Positions 1 through 11,620 of a stretch of 64,000 nt of DNA are shown in pieces. The position numbers were made by a program, and so were the translations under genes. Source of the stretch: Selaginella tamariscina (taxonomy: Eukaryota > Streptophyta > Lycopodiopsida > Selaginellales > Selaginellaceae); contig PUQB01000344.1 of NCBI GenBank assembly GCA_003024785.1, positions 1 through 64,000 of the forward strand, in the 5' to 3' direction. The first letter of the stretch is position 1; every line of letters starts with the position of its first letter. The notes under the pieces are model-generated. The model was not told the origin of the DNA, did no database searches, and worked only from the letters and a program-made list of their open reading frames with translations.

Positions 1-423
1 TTTAAATATAAGAGTTTTTATTGTATATAATATATATCCTGTTTTTGTTTTAAATATTTATGAATTAATTTATATGATTAATATAAGGGAGGGACTGTAT
101 GAATTTAACTGCTTGCTTATTACTTGTAGTTACAAGGTTACATCAAAACTAAACTAAAATACAACGTATGATTACATCCACTGTCCCTGTATATTCTATA
201 TCGACTACAAGTATATTCTGTACACCATTTACAAGGTATATTCTTTTAGAAAACCGGGAGTTGTATAGTTTCAAACTTGTTAAGCTCCTCATTTTGACGA
301 AGTTGAGCGATACAGTCCTTAAGTAAATATTTACGTGAATTACGCACCTAAAACAGATGTGTGTACTTATTATAACATGTACACACACACACACACACAC
401 AAACACAAACACAGTTACATTAA
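1..423. other. AT-rich 3' flank of CRSH
   Basis: No gene seen. An (AC)n run lies at about 377-402, just beyond the CRSH stop codon. Confidence 0.5.
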
Positions 424-660
424 TTAATACCTGTCGTTGAGTTCACCCAACTCTTGAGCATCCACAGAACCATCAGTATTGGTGTCTATAAGCTTCATTA
501 ATTTCGAGGAATCAGATTTGTCCACACCAAGCTCGCTAAACACGTCTTGAAACTCTTTCCTACTTATAATCCCATCCTTGTTCTTATCAAACATTCTAAA
601 CACGTGGTCCACATCTGCATATAAACACATACAAATATAAAACATTGTACTGTACTCTAT

Positions 661-724
<64 letters not shown>

Positions 725-3133
725 CCCCTTTCAGAAGTTCTACAATTATTTTGAAATATGAACCAAATTATACTAATTAATGTATTTGATTTATTTTATT
801 TCTATATATTTAAAAAAGTTAGAAGCTAACCTTTGCTCTCATCTTCAAAGCTACATTTGTAGCAGCTTTAGCCGCTGCCAACATATAGCTTTGAAATGTT
901 GTACCTGCATAAGTAAATTATCTATATTAATTACATATTACAATATAGAATTATATATATGTTTTATTGATAATACATTATTATTATTATATTATAATGA
1001 AAATACTGCTATCCGCAAATACACATTACATGAGAGAGAGAGAGAGAGAGATTTCCAATGCATTTGAATATTAGTTCAATGAGTAATGCAGCACCATAGC
1101 ATAAATATGTAAAACGCAGACATTAAAATTTGATATTGTTATAGAATACATGTATATAATGTGTGTGTGTGTGTGTGTGTGTGTGCACTTACCTGTTGTG
1201 GATCAGTAAGGCCTCCTTTGTAAAATGAATGTGAGGCATCTCCACACACGGCATTGGAGTGCATTGCAGAAGTACGTATCTGAAGCTCCATTGGCAAACT
1301 CCATGAGCCATAATTTGTTAAATGGATAGTTAAATGTAAACTCTCGTAACCATTTAACTTTGGCTTTGCAATATAATCCTTGTTCTTCCTGGAACCTATT
1401 GCAAATGTAATAATTAATATAAACCCTATCAATTATAATATCATAAATTAAGAAAGTAATTAAATTGTCCTATAAATTAGACTTAAACTGTATATATATA
1501 CTTACGTCTTCCACAAGCTTGTTGCAATCTTCTGTGCTCTATAGCAGGCCTATAAACAAAAAAAGCTTTAAATACAACATCTAAAGCATAAAACAAACTA
1601 TGTAATTAAAGTTTCACAATGTTTATATAAGTATTATATGTGTGTATATGAAGGTGATGATGATCGTCCATTCAACATGCACACTTATGTAAATGGCTCT
1701 AGACACCTATCAACTACACACATACACGTGTGTGTATATATGTATGTATGCAATAATCACCTGGACGCCAAGTTCTTGTTTTGGAAAGAGAATAACACGA
1801 AGACCAAGTATGTCATAAACCTCATCCGGTTTTCTTCCATCTTTTAATAACTTCTTCATTGTACTAAACCGGCTTTTGCCCTTCCAGTTATTTTAACAGA
1901 CTCCACCATACCTAATATGCACTGATTAGTAGATATATATTGTTTACATAATATATATTTCACAACCAAAACTTTAAAAAAGAAGTAAAGTGTCCCACAC
2001 TCTGTTCATTAAATTTTGTCATCATTATTATATTGAATATAATCATATGTGTAACTAGTCCACCTTGGAGCTCTTGATCACCTTCCAAAGCCTCCTTAAG
2101 CTTTTTTATGGAATCTGAAATGATAATTCACCATCCCCCCAGTGACTCTGAAGCCATTTCCCCACATACTGTAAAACACACACGCTCACACATATACATA
2201 CACGTGTGTGTGATGTGAATGTATACATGTATCTATATATAATTATGGAACCTAGGAAAGTATAATACTGCACTTTCATCAAACATTTGCGAACTTTCCT
2301 AATCTGGAAAACAAACAAAAGATATATACATATGCATATAAATGCACACAGACACACACACACACACACAATTTAATTTGGAATAAACCTCGTAAGAGTC
2401 TGGAAAGAGAATTCGAACGCAGTATCTTCTAGCTCCTGTGATAAACTACCGAGTCCAAGAGCGTGTGCTAGAGGTGCATATAGTTGCATGTTTTCCAGTG
2501 CTACTGCTTGTTGGCGGTGCTTCGGAAGCGAATAAATGTTTTCTCATTTCTACATTATCAATAATTTATGAGTTTAATAAAGCATAACATATAAACCATA
2601 TGCATATACTCTTGTGTGTGTGTGTGTGTGTGTGTTGCATATAATGAAGAAATATACTATCAATGGATGCTTCTTTAACTGTGTATCTTGCTTGAGAGAG
2701 AGAGAGAGAGAGAGAGATCATCAAAATTACATTCATTGAAATGATCAAAAAGCTTCTAGATATACACATGTATATGCCTGTCCGTGGAAATGAGCAGACC
2801 ACACTAGAAAACGTACATGAGTATGTCTCTGAGAGAGAGAGAGAGAGAGGCATGTGGAAGTACCATCTAGACGAGTAGCAATCTCCACAACCATGGCACG
2901 CACTTCGTGAAAGGCCAGAGTATATTCCGAAATATTGCAGCATTTTCATCATCAAACGTGTCCATGCGCCGACTGAGCTGCTTAACTCGCATGCAATCGT
3001 GTAATAGATGGAACATGCCATTTCCAAACCCCTTTGTACGTCCTGTAGAGATACAGTCTTCGTATCTACTGCAAACGTAGTATACCAGCTGCTATAACCT
3101 CAGCATCCATCTGGGGAGAAGTATGTAAGGATA

Positions 3134-3172
<39 letters not shown>

Positions 3173-4260
3173 TTCCTACTTGCACTTATGACTCATACTC
3201 ATGCTGTATCTACTACACAGGCAAGACAGACGCGCGCGTGCATGCATGCCCGACTACATGAAGGTCAGCAAGCGTGTAAGCTACAGAGAGGGCTCTGCAA
3301 AGCTGGAAGCGGCCGTCTTCTGAGTAAGGCAAAATATGAAATGCAGGAATTGCAATCTTGAGTGCACCTAACAGTAGCTGTGAGCCATTACACCTTAGTA
3401 ACTCCGGCTTCAGCTTTCTCAGATAGCGTATCCCACGCAGTTAACAACTCCACAATCTCCTGGTAAAAAACACAACATGTAGACACACACACACACACAC
3501 ACACACAAGAGTATACATACCTGGCAGCAGGAAGATTCACAATATACTCTTCTTTCTGAAGTCTTCTTGAAACTCTGAGAACTTCTTTCAACAGATGTGT
3601 CTTCCTCACCTTCATTATCATCGTAAGACATGTGAGGCTTCACAATAGCACCATGCACCTCTCTTCTCTCTTCTCCTCTCTTCTCTCCCTCTCCTCTCTC
3701 TCTCTCTCTCGTACCTCCCGGTGGCAATTGCTCAAGTTCTTTCAGTTCTTTCACTCTCTGAAGGTCAGTTATAGTACACACAATGCACTTCTTTCACCAC
3801 GTGAGCCTGCATCCTCAGAACGCTTAGCATATGTACACACATTTACACCACACAGTACCGTCTGTGATAATTCCTCTAGTTCTCTACTTATAGTACATTT
3901 AGACGAGAAAATCTTTCACTATACGAGTCTTGTCCAACTGCATGTTAGAAAACTTAGCATATGAAAATATAAAAGAAATTAAAAAAGAAAAAAACTACTA
4001 TAATACTTGTTTAATAACTTGAGAGGACTTATCTAGCGAAACAGGAAAGCTTTGTTCTAGTCCATGCTGTAGAAATGCTCGAGCCTTTAGCACTCTCTTA
4101 AGTGACAGGCGCGGGCATGATGAATGATTGCCTCCACCCCACCAGGACATTCTTCCCATGTACAAAGAATCTTCTCCTCTGAAAGTGTGAGCTTATTCTC
4201 GTATCTGTGCTAAGCTGCCCTGTTTGTGCTGCGCATAATGACATAATTGCCAGATCATCA
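424..4260 (-). CDS. CRSH: Calcium-activated RelA/SpoT homologue (CRSH), multi-exon
   Basis: Plant CRSH enzymes make the alarmone (p)ppGpp from ATP and GDP/GTP in the plastid and are switched on by Ca2+. Reading the minus strand, an N-terminal part at about 4,260-3,400 leads into 'PYSEDGRFQLCRALSVAYTL'. A degenerate HD region follows near 2,990-2,870 ('FHEVRAMVVEIATRLDG'), then 'QLYAPLAHALGLGSL' near 2,470. The synthetase core comes next: 'DILGLRVILF' at about 1,800, 'ACYRAQKIATSLW' at 1,548-1,505, and 'KPKLNGYESLHLTIH...MELQIRTSAMH' at 1,394-1,195. The C-terminus carries two EF-hands at 615-424 ('DKNKDGIISRKE', 'DTNTDGSVDAQE'), which are diagnostic of CRSH. The start codon and first exons are unresolved. 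Reading frame is lost by single bases near 2,900 and 1,880 and by a small indel near 3,390, probably sequence errors. Introns are full of microsatellites. Confidence 0.88.
661..722. repeat. Compound (CT)n(CA)n microsatellite in CRSH intron
   Basis: An uninterrupted CT run passes directly into a CA run, a few tens of bases from the last CRSH exon. Similar runs in this gene lie near 1,159-1,186, 2,613-2,635, 2,695-2,717, 2,829-2,850, 3,133-3,172 and 3,484-3,507. Confidence 0.95.
3133..3172. repeat. Compound (TG)n(AG)n microsatellite in CRSH intron
   Basis: A TG run is followed directly by an AG run. It is the reverse-complement arrangement of the (CT)n(CA)n repeat at the 3' end of the same gene. 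Confidence 0.95.
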
Positions 4261-5405
4261 AACTAATGGTGTTCAATAAAGCACCTGAAGATAACGAATA
4301 TTGTACACTTTAGATATTGTGCGTGCGTGCGTTGCGTGTGTGTTGATTCATTATATACAGAAGGTAAAAAGCTAGCAGTAACTATATTATTTTTGTCATA
4401 TATGTCTATGCATAACATATATTGCATATGTTGAATATAAAAGCACTACTCAATGAAAACTTGGGGTCAAACTTATGGAGGATACTTCATGTCGTTATTA
4501 TAATATTGAACATGTTTATATATGTACAAATAAACCCTCATTTCCAATTCATTCACAACTGCACACATATACACACGGGCGCACGTACAATCCTCACACA
4601 CACACACACACACACACACAACACTTACCGCCATAGCGTGCTGCATTTCCCACACGCCCTAATCCAGAAGACCTACAGGGTTTATGGATTAGATATTTCC
4701 CATAATGTTTCCGTGGCTTATATTTCGACACATCGATCGATCAGGGCCCACATTATTTGATTTTTTCCCGCCCGATCTGACAGCTATGAACACTTCAGTT
4801 ATACATGTTTACATTATATTAAACATACACACGTATACATACATACACATATCCCCTTTTCTATTAGTGGTAATTATTTAAAACTTAATTAATTAATAAA
4901 TATTAAAAACCAGGAAAATAAACATGTATTTAAGAAAATTTTTATATAACAAATCATGTCTATAAATGAAATGCATTAACTCTGAAGGTCTTTTTCATTT
5001 ATATCTTCTAAATGCATATAAATTTATTAAAATAATTAACTTAATTAACTATGATTAAGGGAGAATGTATAACAGAAACATATACATACATACATACATA
5101 TATATATAATATATATATATATATTAAAGTACCGATATGCACGAAGCACGCCTGGCAATATTCGTAACAATCCATATCTCAATGATTCAGGTTAAAGAAT
5201 ATTATCTCTTTTATGGTCAAAAGTTCGAGTCTACAGACCGTAAAATCTTCTTGAATATCTGACATAAAGATTTTCAAGTACATTCTATGCATAAAGTATT
5301 ATTTTTAAAATATTACTTTAAGGTATATTTTTAATTAAAAATAGTATTGGTTATACACTTTTGAGGGCTTAAATATATTCTTAAAAAGAATATTCGATTA
5401 GGGTA

Positions 5406-5437
<32 letters not shown>

Positions 5438-5925
5438 TTATAAAACTATATCATTATTATAACAAATTTACTATATAGATTTTATACGAATGCATATATT
5501 CTATATACATATACACCACTGTGTAAATTTGTTTTTTTTTTTTTTAACATAAATAATGAAATATTCATACAGTAACATGCCTTCATGGATTTTATCATTA
5601 TTACATAAAGAATTTGTTCAATTAAAACATGTAAAAACAAGTCACTTACATTATAATATAAGCTCAAAAATATATATGTTATTATATAAGCTAGTAAGTT
5701 ATATACTTAATATGAAGATATTATTTATGAAAAATTAAATATGAAAATAGATTGAATTACATGTATGTAAAATTATGATTATGTGTATGTTGTGTTTGTG
5801 TTTGTGCATATACATACATTTAGTCTGTTTCAAAGAAATTAATGAACTATACAAAAAATATAAATTTCTTTTTTTGAGAGTTTATGTACTAAAAATTATT
5901 GCTTTAATTTATATAACTTAGCATC
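4261..5925. other. AT-rich intergenic region
   Basis: No coding similarity seen. It holds a (CA)n run at about 4,597-4,622 and (TA)n runs at about 5,098-5,124 and 5,406-5,430. The CRSH promoter should lie at its left edge. Confidence 0.5.
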
Positions 5926-5928
5926 TTA

Positions 5929-5953
5929 CGACCTTATTATATGGAATTATTTG
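5929..5953 (+). repeat. Left terminal inverted repeat of Harbinger element
   Basis: Matches the inverted right end with two mismatches over about 24 positions, and abuts the TTA target copy at 5926-5928. Confidence 0.9.
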
Positions 5954-6258
5954 CACCGGTTTTATCTCTCATCAAAAACCTTCAAAAATCAGCAACGTGG
6001 ACATAAGTTTATAAAAATTGTGCCACGTCATAAAAAAGATTCTTTCACCATATAATAAGCACCAACAGATTTATGCCGGTTTTTTAGTAGTCCTAATTAT
6101 TTACTACCCGCTCTTCATCAATGCATTGACTCAACCTACAACTGACCACAATTCACAGCTTGAGGGAAAAAGCTTAGCAACAAGTGACACTTGAGGAGCT
6201 GACGCCGTGGTAGTGTGCACATGCAACTCAGATTTGCTGGGATAGAATAGTAGATGCA

Positions 6259-6937
6259 ATGGGTACCCCATGGCCATTTGAAGCTACATTCAATGTTGAA
6301 GAGGAAGAGAATGATGTACCTCAGCATCAAACACTTCATATGTTGAGCTCTAACCGACAGCGAGCTGCAGCAGTCTCTGCTAGTATGTTGTGCGGGTTGG
6401 CTTTGGAAAACGTACTCCGAATTGCTATCGTAGCAGATGCCACTTCAGGGCATTTGCGAAATCAGTGGGTTCGAGACAGGTTGTTACTAAACACGGGCTC
6501 ATGGGAGAGAGATGTCTACCCTTTCTATAGTGCAGAGGAGTTTTGGATGATCTTCAGGATGACCAAAGACACGTTCGAATGGTTTTGCATGGATGTGTTC
6601 AAGTCATTTGGCTTTGAGGGCCAGAAGGGCCCGAACTGGAGGGTGATGTCTCTTCAAAGGAGAGTTGCCATCTTCTTTGCTCGACTTGCATCTGGTGCTT
6701 CTGAGTCCACCATTGGCCAGCAATTCCATTGTGATCAAAGCACTGTCAACGTGATAGTGCAAGGGGTTGCGCATCATCAAAGAACATTGGTCAGACTTGT
6801 TCCTTGCATGGCCAGTTGGTGAGGAGGCCAGAAGAATCAGTGAGGCTTTTGAAGAGTATCGTGGCTTCCCAAATGTAATAGCTGCAATTGATGGCACGCA
6901 CATCCCCATCCAAAAGCCAAGTTTAGGACATGAGTAA
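6259..6937 (+). pseudogene. HARBI1-like (DDE_4) nuclease fragment, frameshifted and truncated
   Basis: The first 187 codons from 6,259 carry features of plant PIF/Harbinger nucleases: 'FRMTKDTFEWFC', 'RRVAIFFARLASGASESTIG' and 'FHCDQSTVNVIV', the helix-turn-helix region preceding the catalytic core. The frame then shifts by one base near 6,780. Homology continues in the next frame as 'WPVGEEARRISEAFEEYRG' and 'NVIAAIDGTHIPI', the first catalytic Asp block of DDE_4. A stop follows at 6,935. The second Asp and the Glu of the triad are absent, so the reading frame cannot encode an active transposase. Confidence 0.87.
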
Positions 6938-7796
6938 CCGCTTCCAAGCAACTGCCTCTTCCATGTTGTTCCCGGCTCCTTGCTGCTCAGCCTGTTCTTC
7001 ATGGCCTGTTGAAGTCTGTTTTCGTTTTTCGTGTTGTTGTGGTCACACGTCCTCGGCCACGTCCTTTTCTTGCCTCTGTCCCTCTTCCTTGGCCACGACC
7101 CCTTCCTCTTGATGCAATCGGACTAGCCTCATTAGGCGCCATTGCTAATGAGTGGAAGGCTGGGATTGACTCAGAGTTTAAAGGTGCAGAATTGGTAGCA
7201 GGTGCTGTGAAATCTATGGCTAATGCCATAGTGCTTCCAGTTGTAGCAATAATTGTTGGACCTTGTTGTTGTCCTAGCCGATGCCATGGTGTTCACTGTT
7301 TTGAATGGAGGCAAACGTTTGATGCTCTAGCCCAAGAACCCAGCAAGTCAGTGGAGTTAGAGGTCATTACTGCTGCTTCTCCTGCCAAAGGAATGTATGC
7401 CATTTGTTGCACACTTGCATACCTGGGATATGATGGTGAAGCTGCTGTGGAGAGCTGGTGCCATAGATAGCAATGAAGGGCGGTATGGTGGTGGAGGCGA
7501 TGGAGTCCACTCACCAGCTTGTGTCTCGATTAGATCTTCTTCCATCTCCTCTGAACTCTGGCACTCTAGGGTATTGGTCAATGTTTTCTGGTCAACTTCA
7601 TAAATATCGTGAAAGAACGAGAATCCCTTCTCTCTCGACGCCTCAAGGGCATCGAGAATGGGATGATTTATAAGGTGCAATTATTGCAGAGAGAAGGTGT
7701 CACATAAGCCTTCACTCTCCTAATCAGCATTGCCTATGTGGCACAAGAATTCTTTACAAATCCCTTACACATACGTCGACTTTTGAAAAACCCTTG

Positions 7797-7821
7797 TAAA
7801 TACTTCCATATAATAAGGCCG
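7797..7821 (-). repeat. Right terminal inverted repeat of Harbinger element
   Basis: Inverted partner of the repeat at 5929-5953, followed by the TTA target copy at 7822-7824. Confidence 0.9.
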
Positions 7822-7824
7822 TTA

Positions 7825-10774
7825 GCAAATTAATTTTGTCAACAACGTTCTTACTTATTCAATCTATTGTATACATTATGACTTTTTAACTTAACAAGTC
7901 CTTTCATGAGATAATAGTATTTAATTAAGCAAACATAAATATATTAATAGTTTATTTTATTATTAATTTATAAATGAAATTTAAAATTAAATAAAATTTA
8001 AACTCATTTTTAATGTTATACATTAATAGGAATGTAATAAGAATTTAATATTATCAAATTTTGTATTTCAAATTTGTATTTTTTTTATCATTACTATTTC
8101 TTAAATAGAATTTAAGGATAAAGTAAAATTTAATTAAAACATATTTTTAAAATACATCATCAGTTTATAATTAAGTTCTCATTCATGTGAAACAATTAAT
8201 GATGTAATACATTAAAAAACATATGTTTTAGTTAGATACACTAGATAAATTTATAACTTTATTAACTTTACAATGAAATTATAATATTTACGATTTCTAA
8301 GGTAATTTATGTCATTCATGTTTAAAATAAAATTTATAAAGTGCATAATAAAATGACTTAGTGAAGCATTTAAATCGAACTTTTCAAAAATATATTTAGA
8401 ATGATTGAGATTGATACTTGTGCATTTAAAGTTTCATTCGCATGTCTCTATTTAAAATATTGTATGGGTGAAACCCAAAATGGCTTTAAAACTTAGTTTA
8501 ACAAATCTCACAAACCTAAATATGCAAAAGTTTTATATTATGTAATTAATTTAAATTAAATTTTTTCTTTATTGCATGTTACCTCAACAGAATATTTGGG
8601 TATGACACAAATTCAGAAACAATAAGATTATAATTTTCATTATTAATTATCTCCTCAGTTTATTATTAATAACCTTATTCTTATGTATTTTTTAGAACTT
8701 TATCAAAAAAGACTCATTTTAAATTTTTTTATAGAAATGATTCGATCCTTATAAATTTTTTTTGCCACCATGTACATTATGTTAAGTCTAAAGAAGCATA
8801 TTTGATTGTTTATGCTATGCAATTGAAGAAGTTTTATCATCAAAGGGATAATATAAGGTAACTAAGGTATATAAGGAGGTCACCATGATATATATTATAT
8901 AATTAGAACAATTTATTATTAATTTAAAAATAGTCAAATTTAATTAAAATATACATTTTTTGGTATAAACCCTGACCTCTAATAAAAAAGATATTTAAAT
9001 TTTTTATCTTTTTGTGTATTTATTACATTATGTCTTTAACTTATATAATTTTATTTTTATGGTTCATTATAGTACAATATATAAAGTAAGAAGCATAGCT
9101 ATATGTAACTTATAGTCATTATTTATATATAATGTATGTATCTATGTATTATATTATATTATAAACATATAATTATCTTTGATTTTAATCCAAAAGTAAG
9201 TTAATATAAAAAATTAAATTAATTTTTATACACTAATAAAAAAATTTTATTTAATATTAATATTGATAAATAAATATTAATGCAAAGTTTTAAGGGATAT
9301 TGTTTGAAAGTGTAAGTAATGCAATTTAATGAATATAGTGTTTGATATGGAAAATCAGTAATTCTAATTAAGAAAATAATAATTAATTGGTTTATGGTTG
9401 ATAAATAATGAATATGCATAATGGAGTATATAACATTTGTCTTATTGAATTTGAGTACCTCTTAATTAAATTTAAAAACACCTTAGCGTTTATTAAGAAG
9501 GTAGGATTTAAAAAGTATGATTTTATGTTTGTTATGATTTTTATTTTTTAAATTAATTATTTATAAAATAAAAATTAAATTAACATTATTTATATAGTGC
9601 TTTTTAAGTTGAGTTTTGAGTTACTTTTTCTTGAATTTATTAAGATAATATTTTTATAAGGTTTAATATTTATATATTTTTAAGAATCTTTGTATTAAAT
9701 ATGTATAAATAAAATACCATATCCTAAATAAACTGAAAAGATGTTAATTAAATAAAAAAAAAAAAGATTAAAAGCAACATGAATGAATTCACTACAACAT
9801 TGGAAATACATTAATATAGTGAATTTATTATGGCATTAATAATATTATTATTTTAATATTAAGTAGAAGTTTATAAATTTTAATGTTTAAATTAATAGTG
9901 AGATATATTTAAAATTTATATAATTTAATTTTAAAATTAATAATGTAATTTAATTAATGTAATATATACAATCTAATCTATCCAATATAATTTTAATTTA
10001 GAGTATATAACACATATATTAAAATAAAAGACATACTCAATCTAGAATTAAATATTATTAATATTTTTATTTACATGTGGTAGATATGAATTGTTCATAA
10101 GACTCATCAACGTCGAGATATTAAATTTTGTTGCATTTAGAGATATAGTTTAACAATTTACAATATATAAATAGCTTAACATGAAATTAAATTAAAAACT
10201 AATATTTATTAAGTAATTTGACTCAATTTTTATCTTAAACTTTATTTTAAAATAATAATTTTATATAATCTATGTTTAAATTTAAAAAAATATTAATCCT
10301 TAATTAAATGATTTAAGTTTTATTTAATACATGTGTGTATGTGCATTTATTTAAATTATGAGAGTAAACTCCACTTAAATCCTTAACACTTTAGTGTGCG
10401 TATGCATTAACATTATAAAATTAAATATATAATTTTACTTAACAATGTTTGTTATCTATCTATTTATCTATCTATCTATACATACACACACCTGTGTGTG
10501 AAACATGAAGCTTTCAACCACCATAGCAGGTGTTTATTAGCTATGTGTCTATTTATTTAACGTTACATATATATCCTCATTAGATAGATAGATAGTAGGA
10601 TAAACACCTATTCAAATTAAGACTAAATAAAAATTCAAATTAATTAATTGAGATATATAATAATATGAATAAAACACATAATGTGAAACAATAAGCTTCT
10701 AATATTAATATAGTGCATTAGTTATAAATAATCATGTGTTAATAATTAAACAAAAATTAAATGTTACATTACAT
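7825..10774. other. Very AT-rich intergenic region
   Basis: About 2.9 kb with no plausible exon on either strand. (TCTA)n repeats lie near 10,452-10,478. It probably contains only the 3' flank of TRMT11 and decayed repeats. Confidence 0.6.
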
Positions 10775-11534
10775 TTAAACATATTTTCCCCTGTACTTAG
10801 GTATGGGCTTTTGCCCATTACTATAAGCTTCATTAGAAACTAAAACCAAGGACCTTAAACTCTCCTTAGCATCCATAATCTTAGCGTGATTCTTCCTAAA
10901 CTCAGTATGTTTTTCCATTGCATATTCTTCAAGCTCCTTGGTATATTCTCCAGTCTTCTCCATGGTCAATAAACTCCTGCTGTACTTAGTACTTAATATT
11001 TGCTCGCTAAACGAGATTAGCGTAAAACATGGATGCTTGGGATACTTGGTTTCCAGCCCTTCTTCCCTAGATGAAGGGTAAAAGAAAACTAACCTGCCTC
11101 CTTTTACCACTAACCTAGTATCATTATTAATGTTAATACAATCCTGTGGTGTGTTTGTATATGTGTTTTGTGTGACAGAGAGCGACAACTCTTTAAGTAT
11201 AAGATATGAAGCTAGCATTATATTTGTTAAACAAACACACACACACACGTGTGTGTGTGTGTGTGTGTTGTGCATAGAAGGTTATTTAAGTAAACCAGTA
11301 GGTATACCACAATACGCTTACCTGGCGGCCATGTCAAAGAGGTCGTGCACACACTCGTCAAGGGTATATGCTGCTGTGGAAGGAATATGCTCTTTTCTCT
11401 TGTCCTCTGGAATAGCGTATGGATCTACTATGCCCCTGAGCAGTTTCCTTCCTCCGGATTTCCTACCTCCTGCTCGAACTCCGTACGGTGGATCACATTA
11501 TTGCATCAAAAACCTGTAATACGGAAGTTATTCA

Positions 11535-11620
<86 letters not shown>

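Larger units (their letters stand above)
5929..7821 (+). mobile_element. PIF/Harbinger DNA transposon, termini intact, internally degraded
   Basis: The ends form an imperfect inverted repeat of about 25-31 bp: left 'CGACCTTATTATATGGAA', right end read inward 'CGGCCTTATTATATGGAA'. The element is flanked by TTA at 5926-5928 and 7822-7824, the three-base target duplication typical of PIF/Harbinger. Inside, the plus strand encodes a HARBI1-like nuclease fragment. At 1.9 kb it is short for an autonomous element. The nuclease stops after the first catalytic Asp region and I could not recognise a Myb/SANT partner ORF, so it is probably a non-autonomous deletion derivative. The region 6,940-7,680 is GC-rich and contains an Arg/Gly-rich minus-strand reading frame of unknown origin. 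Confidence 0.9.

Noticed and set aside
149-412. 87-codon minus-strand ORF
   Set aside because: Built on a (CA)n repeat in the CRSH 3' flank; no homology or structure.
6999-7229. Arg/Gly-rich minus-strand ORF inside the Harbinger element
   Set aside because: Low-complexity composition can come from the repeated CG-rich plus-strand sequence; no Myb/SANT or other domain visible. Mentioned under the element but not called as a gene.
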